Shown: positions 1-6,353 of the stretch, in pieces
Position numbering within the stretch: the first letter of the stretch is position 1
Layout of the letters: each line of letters opens with the position of its first letter
From: Halovenus sp.
GTDB lineage: Archaea > Halobacteriota > Halobacteria > Halobacteriales > Haloarculaceae
Assembly (NCBI GenBank): GCA_028274925.1
Contig: JAQCNR010000197.1
Location: 1 to 6,540, forward strand
Direction of reading: 5' to 3'
Length of the DNA: 6,540 nucleotides
Notes under the pieces: generated by a model
Database searches by the model: none
What the model was told of the DNA's origin: nothing
The model's input: only the letters and a program-made list of their open reading frames with translations
Program-made: the position numbers and the translations under genes

Positions 1-22
1 ATTGGCCTCCTCCGGTCACGAT

Positions 23-445
23 ATGGATTACGAGGAAGTCGAGGGCGCCCGCGAGTACGTGGCACGACTCGACCACGGCCGCGACTGGCGCGGACAAATC
101 GAGGATTTCGCCGAGGACGAAGGTATCGACGCCGCATTTTTCTACGGGCTCGGTGCCGTGCAGGACGCTGAGCTCCTCTTTTACGACCAAGACGAGCAGG
201 TCTACGACAGCATCGTCTTCGACGAACCCTTCGAGGTTGCGCCCGCCGTCGGGAACATCTCTTGGCTTGACGACGAACGCTTCGCACACACCCATATGAC
301 ACTCTCCCGCGAGGACGGCAGCACTGTCGCTGGCCACCTCGACTCTGCGACGACCTTCGCCGGCGAACTGTACGTTCGAGAGTTCGACACCACACTCGAA
401 CGCGAACACGACGAGGTAACCGACCTGGACCTCTGGGGACTGTAA
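23..445 (+). CDS. PPC-domain (DUF296) DNA-binding family protein
   Basis: A 140-residue protein if started at the ATG at 23; it fills the usual length of a stand-alone PPC/DUF296 domain. Visible family features are the early GREYVARL-like strand (here AREYVARLDHG), the central FFYGLGAVQDAELLFYDQ segment, and the histidine cluster FAHTHMTL followed by VAGHL (His89, His91, His105 from the ATG), which in this family forms a metal-binding or active-site-like pocket. PPC domains form trimers; plant versions occur in AT-hook nuclear proteins, while prokaryotic single-domain members have no firmly assigned biochemical role. The protein is very acidic, as expected for a haloarchaeon. The frame stays open upstream through a TTG at 2, so a longer N-terminus starting outside the window cannot be excluded; the ATG at 23 is preferred because homologous sequence starts just after it. 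It lies 3 nt upstream of polC and is probably co-transcribed with it. Confidence 0.85.
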   Translation: MDYEEVEGAREYVARLDHGRDWRGQIEDFAEDEGIDAAFFYGLGAVQDAELLFYDQDEQVYDSIVFDEPFEVAPAVGNISWLDDERFAHTHMTLSREDGSTVAGHLDSATTFAGELYVREFDTTLEREHDEVTDLDLWGL

Positions 446-448
446 GGA

Positions 449-3400
449 ATGCGACCGGCAGACGAACGATACTTCGACGAACTCGAAACAGAACTCGACG
501 AGGCGATAGCTGTCGCAAGCGAGGCCCGCGAACGCGGCGGCGACCCGACCACCGATGTCGAGATTCCGACCGCCCGGGACATGGCAGACCGCGTCGAGAA
601 CATTCTCGGTATCGCCGGCGTCGCCGAACGCGTCCGGGAACTCGAAGGTGAGATGTCCCGCGAAGAGGCGGCGCTGGAACTCGTCGACGATTTCGTCGAA
701 GGCACTGTCGGTGACTACGACTCCCGCGCCGGGAAAATCGAGGGCGCGGTCCGGACCGCCGTTGCGCTGCTCACCGAGGGCGTCGTCGCCGCCCCAATCG
801 AGGGCATCGACCGCGTCGAGATTCTCAACAACGACGACGGCTCCGAGTTCATCAACATCTACTACGCTGGCCCAATTCGGTCGGCAGGCGGAACCGCACA
901 GGCGCTGTCGGTGCTCGTGGCTGACTACGCCCGCGCCCTGCTGGGTATCGACGAGTACCGGCCCCGGGACGACGAGGTCGACCGCTATGCCGAGGAGGTC
1001 GAACTGTACGACAACGAGACAGGACTGCAGTACGCTCCCAAGGAGAAGGAAGCGAAATTCATCGCCGGGAATATGCCGATTATGCTCGATGGCGAGGCGA
1101 CCGGTGACGAGGAAGTCTCTGGCTTCCGGGACCTCGAACGCGTGGCCACGAACTCCGCTCGTGGTGGGATGTGTCTGGTCTTCGGTGAGGGAATCGCGCT
1201 GAAAGCGCCGAAGATTCAGCGTTACACCCGCAGTCTCGACGAAGTCGAGTGGCCGTGGCTGCAGGACCTCATCGACGGCAACTACGGCGACGGCGACGCA
1301 GCGGACGACGCCGACGACTCCGAAGACAACGAACCGGCCGCGGAGGACGACGCAGAAGATACAGACGAGGACGACGGACCACCGCGTGCGGACAAGTCCA
1401 AAAAATACCTGCAGGACCTCATCGCCGGTCGACCGGTCTTCTCGCACCCAAGCGAAACCGGTGGGTTCCGACTCCGGTATGGTCGCGCGCGCAACCACGG
1501 CCACGCTACTGCGGGGGTTCATCCGGCGACGATGCACCTCGTCGACGACTTCCTCGCAACTGGGACGCAGGCCAAAACTGAACGGCCGGGCAAGGCTGCG
1601 GGTATCGTCCCAGTCGACTCTATCGAAGGGCCGACAGTCAGACTCGCTAACGGCGATGTCCGGCGGATCGACGGCGCTGCGGAAGCGCTGGAAATCAGAA
1701 ACGGCGTCGAGAAGATTCTCGACCTCGGCGAGTATCTCGTCAACTACGGCGAGTTCGTCGAGAACAACCACTCACTCGCGCCCGCGGGCTACGCCGTCGA
1801 GTGGTGGATTCAGGAGTTCGAGGACGCTGGCGCGCCGGTCCAGGCGATGCGCGACGACGTGGCTGTCGACCTCGACCACCCGAGCCCAGACCACGCACTG
1901 GAGTGGACCGAGAGCTACGACGCGCCACTCCACCCGGAATACACCTACCTCTGGCACGACCTGAGCGTCACGGCACTCGACTCGCTTACCGACGCGATTG
2001 CCGAGGGCGAGATTGCGGCGACCGACGGCGCGACCCGCCAACCGACCCCGAATGCACCCGGCCAAACCGATACCTTGGTCGTCGAAAACACGACTGCGGT
2101 GCGTGACGCACTCGAATCACTACTCGTCGCGCACTCACAGCGAGGCGACAGCATCGAAATTCCCGTCTGGCGACCAATGGTCCGCACGTTGGGACTCGAC
2201 GACGACCTCCAGCGGACGTGGTCGCTGTCCGACCTCTCCGCCGAGGCCCGGAACTACGCAGACGGCGAGAACGCGATTCGTGCCGTCAACGAACTCGCAC
2301 CCTTTAGGGTCCGCGAGCGCGCACCGACCCGCATCGGCAACCGGATGGGCCGACCGGAGAAATCCGAGGAGCGAGAACTCTCGCCGGCCGTCCACACGCT
2401 CTTTCCGATTGGCGAGGCCGGTGGCAACCAGCGCGATGTCGCTGCCGCCGCGACCCACGGTGATTCCGTCGAAGGCACACAGGGCGATGTCGAGGTGCAG
2501 GTCGGCCGCCGGGAGTGTGTCGACTGCGCCACCGAGACCCACCGCCCGCGCTGTCCCGACTGCGGCGGTATCGCTGCGCCGGTGTACGTCTGCCCGGACT
2601 GCGACAGCCGAATCGACACCGACGAGTCGGGCCGCGCAGAGTGTAACCACTGTGAGACGCTCGCCTATCCGACACAGACAAAAACGCTCGATATCCATGA
2701 CGAACTCCAGTCGGCACTGGCGAACGTCGGCGAGCGTCCCGCCGCCTACGACAAACTCAAAGCAGTCAAAGGACTTTCCTCGAAGGAAAAAACACCCGAA
2801 CCGCTGGAGAAAGGCATTCTCCGGGCGAAACACGACGTGTCGGCGTTCAAGGACGGCACTGTTCGCTACGATATGACCGACCTGCCGGTCACCTCGGTCC
2901 GACCGGCCGAACTCGACGTGACCGTCGAAGACCTGCAGGAGTTGGGCTACACCGAGGACATCCGCGGCGACCCGTTGCACCACGAGGAGCAACTGGTCGA
3001 ACTCAAAGTGCAGGACGTGGTGCTCTCCAACGGCGCGGCCGAACACATGCTCAAGACGGCGGATTTCGTCGACGACCTGCTGGAGCAGTACTACGGACTG
3101 GACCGATACTACGAGTTCGAGGACCGACAGGACCTGATTGGCGAACTGGTCTTCGGGATGGCACCGCACACGAGTGCCGCAACTGTCGGACGAGTGATTG
3201 GGTTCACGTCGGCGGCCGTCGGATACGCGCATCCGTACTTTCACGCCGCGAAACGCCGAAACTGCTTCCACCCGGAGACAGAACTCAGATACGTCGATGA
3301 CGGTGACATCCGAGAATTGAGTATCGAGGCATTCGTCGAACGACGACTCGATAATCCCGAAGAAGATGACTTCGGGGTACTCATCGAGGAATTAGACGGG

Positions 3401-6097
3401 ACCGAGCAGGTCCGAACGCTGACTGAGGACGGGCAGTGGACGAACAAACCGGTCGAAGCGGTGTCGAAACACCCTGCGCCGGACCACTTGGTACGCGTCG
3501 AGACTGAGACGAGTCGTACGCTCACCGTCACGCCTGACCACGAACTCTGCCGCTGGAGAGATGGGGTGGAGTCAATCAAAGCACACCGGATTTCGGTTGG
3601 TGACCGGATCCCACGAGCGACCGATTTGGATTCGGGACAGCGTCCGAACGAGCTGGCAGCCCCAGCGGACGGCGGACGGCCGAAGCTTGATACCGTATCA
3701 CAGGTCGAACGTGTCTCGATGGATCTCGAGCACACGTACTGTCTAACCGTCGCCGATACGAACCGGGTCGTCGTGAATGGACTTGCGTCAGCGCAGTGTG
3801 ACGGTGACGAAGATTGCGTGATGTTGCTGCTCGACGGACTGCTGAATTTCAGTAAAAAGTATCTCCCGGACCAACGGGGCGGAAGTGTCGCAGAGGACTC
3901 CCGCCTCGTCGCGGTTGACTCGGACGGAAACACCCGATTTCTGACTTTCGAGGAGTTCTGGAACGAGTTGGAATCTCCGGTCGAAGTCGACGGCAAATTC
4001 CGTAAGCGAACCTGTGCAGCAGAAGGTTGGCAGACGTACGTCTTCGACGATAACCACCGGGCTGGTCTCCAACCAATCGAGAAAGCGATCCGATACCGGG
4101 CGGACGAAGACGAGCAGTTGCTCCGCGTCGAGACGCAGTTTGGACGTTCGATCGAAATCACCGAAAGCCACAGCCTCTTCCGGTCCAGTGACGGGATTGA
4201 GGAGGTCGCGGGCGAGGACCTCTCTCCCGGCGATCTGATCGTTGCGCCGCGCGAACTCCCTGTCGAGACCCGCTCGATGACGATCGACGTCCCGTCGTCG
4301 CTCGACGAACCGTACGTCGTCATTGACGACCACGTCGAGGACCTGCTCAGGACCGCTTGGGAGACGACCGACCACGGGAGTCCGACCCATCAGGCGTTCC
4401 GATCGGGTCTGGCCTACCGGCTCAACCGGAGCAAGCTCGGTCATGACCGGTTCGAGCGGATTCTTGATTATGCTGGCTTCGAGGTTCCACAGGACGTCCG
4501 GATTGGGCTTCCGGGATCGGAGGACGGGATCAGCCGACAGATCGACGTGGACGAGGACTTCGCCTGGTTGCTCGGACTGTTCGTCGCGGAGGGGTCCCTC
4601 TCGTCGTTCTGTCCCGCAATCCACAACGGCGACGAGGAGATCGTTGAGAAGGCGGTCAGAAAAGGGGAGAACAGCCTCGGGATCGAACCACGGACACGCT
4701 GGTCGAACCGGGCCTACGAGGTCCGTTTCCCCGCCGTGTTCCGTGAAGTCCTGTACGATCTCGGCTTCGAGGACTGCGACGAGTACTCTTCAAGTGAGAA
4801 GGTCGTACCCGAGTGCATCCTGAACGCCCCACATGAGATCGTTCTTTCCTTCCTCCGCGGATTCATCGCAGGCGATGGTAGCGAACAGAGCGACGGTAAC
4901 GTGACCACCGTCGGCTTCCACACGACGAGCGAGGACGTGAAAGACGGCATTGTCTATCTGTTACACCGGCTCGGTATCGTCTCGAACATCTCGAGACGCG
5001 AACGCGACGACCGACGCCAGCCGATCTACACGGTGACGGTTTCCGGCGGCGCGTCGGACAATCCGTTCCGACGTATCCTCCGCGGCGAGGACCCGTACCA
5101 GCCGAAGAGTCTCGTCGTTTCGATTCCCGACGCGCTGTGGAAGATCCGCGGCATGGACATCACCGGTGTTGAGGAGATCGTTCCGAAGTATCTGAAACGC
5201 CGGGACAACGTCTCGCTGGAAAAACTCGACGAGATTGTCGATGAACTCGAAAACCGCCCGCTTCCCGACCGGGCGACGGAGCCTCTTGAGACACTACGAA
5301 CGATTGTTGACGGTGACCTGTCGTACCTCCGCGTGCAGGATATCGAGCATGTCGACTACGACGGATACCTGTACGATCTTCAGGTTGGTGGTGAGCCAAT
5401 TTTTACCGCAGACTGGCTGTACGCGCACAACTCGATGGACGCACCGCTGGTGATGTCCTCTCGCATCGACCCAACAGAAATCGACGACGAGGCGCACAAC
5501 ATCGACATCATGGAGACCTACCCACAGGAGTTCTACGAAGCAACCCGGGAGATGGCCGACCCCGAGGATGTCGAAGACATCATGAAAATTGCCGAGGAGA
5601 CGCTCGGCACCGACCGGGAGTACACCGAATTTGCGCACAGTCACGACACCACAAATATCGCTGCTGGGCCTGATCTGTCGGCATACAAGACGCTGGGGTC
5701 GATGCAAGAGAAGATGGACGCCCAGCTGGCGCTGTCGCGCAAACTCCGTGCGGTCGACGAATCTGACGTGGCCGAGCGAATCATCGAGTTCCACTTCCTG
5801 CCGGACCTGCTCGGCAACCTCAAGGCATTCTCCAGTCAGGAGTTCCGCTGTCTGGACTGTGGGAAGAAGTACCGCCGTGCACCGCTCACAGGAGATTGTC
5901 GGGAGTGTGGCGGCGGAATCAATTTGACTGTCCACGAAGGCTCGGTTAACAAGTACATGGACACCGCTATCACCGTCGCCGAGGAGTTCGGCGCGGACGA
6001 GTACACCAAACAGCGCCTCCAGATCCTCGAAACACGGATCGACCGAATTTTCGAGAACGACAACAATAAGCCCACGAGTCTTGGGGATTTCATGTAA
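449..6097 (+). CDS. polC: DNA polymerase II (PolD) large subunit DP2 precursor with two inteins
   Basis: Encodes the polymerising subunit of archaeal family-D DNA polymerase, which with DP1 makes the PolD replicase. The 1882-residue precursor spans three exteins (1-938, 1117-1145, 1662-1882), giving 1188 aa after splicing, near the usual DP2 size. Landmarks: N-terminal helical region; IYYAGPIRSAGGTAQALSVL (about 137-156), a DP2 hallmark; GRPVFSHPSETGGFRLRYGR (about 327-346); CxxC pairs at 690/693, 702/705, 715/718 and 732/735, forming zinc sites; HAAKRRN then CDGDED, holding the catalytic aspartates (Asp1118 and Asp1120, matching D956/D958 of Pyrococcus abyssi); a C-terminal zinc site (Cys1801, 1804, 1817, 1820); and a PIP-like tail, SLGDFM. 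A halophile-type acidic loop sits at 281-309. The ATG start lies 3 nt after the upstream stop; AAGG at 444-447 is too close to be a normal ribosome site, so translational coupling is likely. No frameshift or internal stop is seen. Confidence 0.97.
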   Translation: MRPADERYFDELETELDEAIAVASEARERGGDPTTDVEIPTARDMADRVENILGIAGVAERVRELEGEMSREEAALELVDDFVEGTVGDYDSRAGKIEGAVRTAVALLTEGVVAAPIEGIDRVEILNNDDGSEFINIYYAGPIRSAGGTAQALSVLVADYARALLGIDEYRPRDDEVDRYAEEVELYDNETGLQYAPKEKEAKFIAGNMPIMLDGEATGDEEVSGFRDLERVATNSARGGMCLVFGEGIALKAPKIQRYTRSLDEVEWPWLQDLIDGNYGDGDAADDADDSEDNEPAAEDDAEDTDEDDGPPRADKSKKYLQDLIAGRPVFSHPSETGGFRLRYGRARNHGHATAGVHPATMHLVDDFLATGTQAKTERPGKAAGIVPVDSIEGPTVRLANGDVRRIDGAAEALEIRNGVEKILDLGEYLVNYGEFVENNHSLAPAGYAVEWWIQEFEDAGAPVQAMRDDVAVDLDHPSPDHALEWTESYDAPLHPEYTYLWHDLSVTALDSLTDAIAEGEIAATDGATRQPTPNAPGQTDTLVVENTTAVRDALESLLVAHSQRGDSIEIPVWRPMVRTLGLDDDLQRTWSLSDLSAEARNYADGENAIRAVNELAPFRVRERAPTRIGNRMGRPEKSEERELSPAVHTLFPIGEAGGNQRDVAAAATHGDSVEGTQGDVEVQVGRRECVDCATETHRPRCPDCGGIAAPVYVCPDCDSRIDTDESGRAECNHCETLAYPTQTKTLDIHDELQSALANVGERPAAYDKLKAVKGLSSKEKTPEPLEKGILRAKHDVSAFKDGTVRYDMTDLPVTSVRPAELDVTVEDLQELGYTEDIRGDPLHHEEQLVELKVQDVVLSNGAAEHMLKTADFVDDLLEQYYGLDRYYEFEDRQDLIGELVFGMAPHTSAATVGRVIGFTSAAVGYAHPYFHAAKRRNCFHPETELRYVDDGDIRELSIEAFVERRLDNPEEDDFGVLIEELDGTEQVRTLTEDGQWTNKPVEAVSKHPAPDHLVRVETETSRTLTVTPDHELCRWRDGVESIKAHRISVGDRIPRATDLDSGQRPNELAAPADGGRPKLDTVSQVERVSMDLEHTYCLTVADTNRVVVNGLASAQCDGDEDCVMLLLDGLLNFSKKYLPDQRGGSVAEDSRLVAVDSDGNTRFLTFEEFWNELESPVEVDGKFRKRTCAAEGWQTYVFDDNHRAGLQPIEKAIRYRADEDEQLLRVETQFGRSIEITESHSLFRSSDGIEEVAGEDLSPGDLIVAPRELPVETRSMTIDVPSSLDEPYVVIDDHVEDLLRTAWETTDHGSPTHQAFRSGLAYRLNRSKLGHDRFERILDYAGFEVPQDVRIGLPGSEDGISRQIDVDEDFAWLLGLFVAEGSLSSFCPAIHNGDEEIVEKAVRKGENSLGIEPRTRWSNRAYEVRFPAVFREVLYDLGFEDCDEYSSSEKVVPECILNAPHEIVLSFLRGFIAGDGSEQSDGNVTTVGFHTTSEDVKDGIVYLLHRLGIVSNISRRERDDRRQPIYTVTVSGGASDNPFRRILRGEDPYQPKSLVVSIPDALWKIRGMDITGVEEIVPKYLKRRDNVSLEKLDEIVDELENRPLPDRATEPLETLRTIVDGDLSYLRVQDIEHVDYDGYLYDLQVGGEPIFTADWLYAHNSMDAPLVMSSRIDPTEIDDEAHNIDIMETYPQEFYEATREMADPEDVEDIMKIAEETLGTDREYTEFAHSHDTTNIAAGPDLSAYKTLGSMQEKMDAQLALSRKLRAVDESDVAERIIEFHFLPDLLGNLKAFSSQEFRCLDCGKKYRRAPLTGDCRECGGGINLTVHEGSVNKYMDTAITVAEEFGADEYTKQRLQILETRIDRIFENDNNKPTSLGDFM
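1259..1424 (+). repeat. Acidic loop of DP2 flanked by 16-bp direct repeats
   Basis: The 16-mer CTGCAGGACCTCATCG occurs at 1259-1274 and again at 1409-1424, exactly 150 bp apart and in the same reading frame, encoding LQDLI at residues 271-275 and 321-325. Between them, residues 281-309 contain 18 Asp or Glu in 29 positions and no basic residue, a low-complexity linker typical of halophilic proteins. The second copy begins the conserved block leading to GRPVFSHPS. The repeat may record a slippage or duplication that created the loop, or may be coincidental similarity of two helices with the same codon preferences. Confidence 0.7.
3263..3796 (+). other. Mini-intein 1 in DP2, site before the catalytic DGD motif
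   Basis: This in-frame 178-residue insertion (precursor residues 939-1116) interrupts the conserved extein string HAAKRRN/CDGDED. Removing it restores a normal DP2 sequence, which fixes both ends. Block A begins with Cys939 (CFHPETELR). Block B is TLTVTPDHEL, with the Thr-x-x-His signature (Thr1028, His1031). Block F is HTYCLTV, with Cys1098 where Asp is more common. Block G ends NGLASAQ, followed by Cys1117 as the +1 nucleophile. Between blocks B and F there is only a short linker and no LAGLIDADG motif, so no homing endonuclease is present. The last residue is Gln, not Asn, and the penultimate residue is Ala, not His. A C-terminal Gln is known for the Pyrococcus abyssi Pol-II intein at this same site, so splicing is plausible, but the missing His could slow the final cyclisation step. 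Confidence 0.95.
3797..3883 (+). other. 29-residue catalytic extein island between the two inteins
   Basis: These 87 bases encode DP2 residues 1117-1145, from CDGDED to the DQRGG that precedes intein 2. The segment holds the two aspartates of the DGD motif that coordinate the catalytic metals in the double-psi beta-barrel active site of PolD (Asp1118 and Asp1120; known for the family, here read from the motif), followed by the amphipathic stretch VMLLLDGLLNFSKKYLP. Cys1117 does double duty: it is the +1 splicing nucleophile of intein 1 and a mature extein residue. Loss of this segment would remove the active site, so both splicing events must be accurate. Confidence 0.93.
3884..5431 (+). mobile_element. 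Full-length intein 2 in DP2 with LAGLIDADG homing endonuclease
   Basis: This in-frame 516-residue insertion (precursor residues 1146-1661) splits RGG/SMDAPLVMS, a conserved DP2 string. Block A starts with Ser1146 (SVAEDSRLVAV), so Ser rather than Cys starts splicing. Block B contains ITESHSLF, with Thr1238 and His1241. The endonuclease core has two LAGLIDADG helices: LLGLFVAEGS, with acidic Glu1381, and FLRGFIAGDGS, with Asp1476. Block F is YLYDLQV and block G is TADWLYAHN, ending in the canonical His-Asn, then Ser1662 as the +1 nucleophile. Both acidic metal-binding positions of the endonuclease are kept and the frame is intact, so the element looks able to splice and perhaps to home. Starting the intein at the next residue (Val) would leave two serines in the mature protein and is disfavoured. 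Its base usage differs from the host gene: 17 GATC sites against one in the N-extein. Confidence 0.95.
6071..6094 (+). other. C-terminal PIP-box-like motif of DP2
   Basis: The last eight residues, PTSLGDFM (1875-1882), match the hydrophobic spacing of a PCNA-interacting peptide: Leu at position 4, Phe at 7 and a bulky hydrophobic residue at 8, after a flexible polar stretch NDNNK. The usual Gln at position 1 is replaced by Pro. Archaeal DP2 proteins are known to contact the PCNA clamp through a C-terminal motif, so clamp binding is the likely job; the degenerate first position lowers certainty. Confidence 0.6.
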
Positions 6098-6103
6098 CCG
6101 GCA

Positions 6104-6125
6104 ATATTATCTTATTCCTTGATTT
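6104..6125 (+). terminator. Possible T-rich transcription terminator after polC
   Basis: Seven bases after the polC stop the sequence turns AT-rich, with several short T clusters (ATTATCTTATTCCTTGATTT). Archaeal RNA polymerase terminates at T-rich tracts on the non-template strand without needing a hairpin, so this could end the operon transcript. The longest uninterrupted T run here is only three, which makes it a weak candidate; the six-T run at 6200-6205 is a second possible site. Confidence 0.35.
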
Positions 6126-6127
6126 GG

Positions 6128-6164
6128 CACTCAACAGGGACACTCAGGAATTATGTTGAGTGTC
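6128..6164 (+). repeat. Two mutually exclusive inverted repeats downstream of polC
   Basis: CACTCAACA at 6128-6136 is perfectly complementary to TGTTGAGTG at 6154-6162 (9-bp stem, 17-nt loop). GACACTCA at 6139-6146 is perfectly complementary to TGAGTGTC at 6157-6164 (8-bp stem, 10-nt loop). Both use the same right arm because CACTCA is repeated directly at 6128-6133 and 6141-6146, so only one stem can form at a time. A 3'-end stabilising or terminating structure for the polC mRNA is possible; the remnant of a mobile-element end is an alternative. No function is demonstrated. Confidence 0.6.
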
Positions 6165-6302
6165 TACTAAGGAGGCCTCCCGTGGCAGGTGGTTCCCGAT
6201 TTTTTAGCATTCGTGGTATCCACCCGGTTCAATGGGCTTCTATGCCACGACTGCTTTATTCCCGAGTCCTTGTCCCTGCCATCAAATCAATCATATCTCA
6301 TC

Positions 6303-6311
6303 TATAAAAAG
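6303..6311 (-). terminator. Possible terminator of the minus-strand HTH gene
   Basis: On the minus strand this reads CTTTTTATA, a T5 run beginning about 43 nt after the stop codon of the helix-turn-helix gene. A short T run is enough for archaeal termination, and this is the first one downstream of that gene. On the plus strand the same bases read TATAAAAAG, resembling an archaeal TATA box, but the only plus-strand frame behind it (ATG at 6339) looks like an antisense shadow. Confidence 0.4.
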
Positions 6312-6353
6312 TCTGGCACCCAAACTGTTGCGACAATCATGGTCACAGGAATA

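Larger units (their letters stand above)
6098..6353. other. Intergenic region between convergent genes
   Basis: These 256 bases separate polC from the convergent helix-turn-helix gene and are visibly richer in A and T than the coding DNA. Besides the two overlapping hairpins it holds a perfect 10-bp palindrome GGAGGCCTCC (6171-6180), a run of six T (6200-6205), a 7-bp inverted repeat pairing CGTGGCA (6181-6187) with TGCCACG (6243-6249), and an A5 run at 6306-6310. An open frame at 6119-6307 has no acidic bias and no recognisable domain, so I do not treat it as a gene. Confidence 0.7.

Noticed and set aside
2..22. TTG start at base 2 for the PPC gene
   Set aside because: It would add seven residues (MASSGHD) with no family similarity; the ATG at 23 fits the domain start better, though an upstream start outside the window remains possible.
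1289..1375. Acidic repeat region as a third inserted element
   Set aside because: It is a short low-complexity Asp/Glu loop with no splicing blocks and uses the same codons as the surrounding gene; a halophilic linker explains it.
3887..3889. Intein 2 starting at Val rather than Ser
   Set aside because: This would leave RGGS-SMDAPL with an extra Ser in the mature protein and a Val in place of the splicing nucleophile; starting at Ser1146 gives the normal RGG-SMDAPL string.
2135..4323. Long minus-strand open frames opposite polC (2135-3271 and 3241-4323)
   Set aside because: They lie entirely antisense to a confidently identified polymerase and intein reading frame, show no recognisable domain, and are the kind of open antisense frame expected in GC-rich haloarchaeal DNA.
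6119..6307. Plus-strand frame in the intergenic region, with a GGAGG six bases before a GTG at 6182
   Set aside because: The 41 residues from the GTG contain no Asp or Glu and several basic residues, unlike haloarchaeal proteins. The ribosome-site-like GGAGG is half of a palindrome and probably coincidental.
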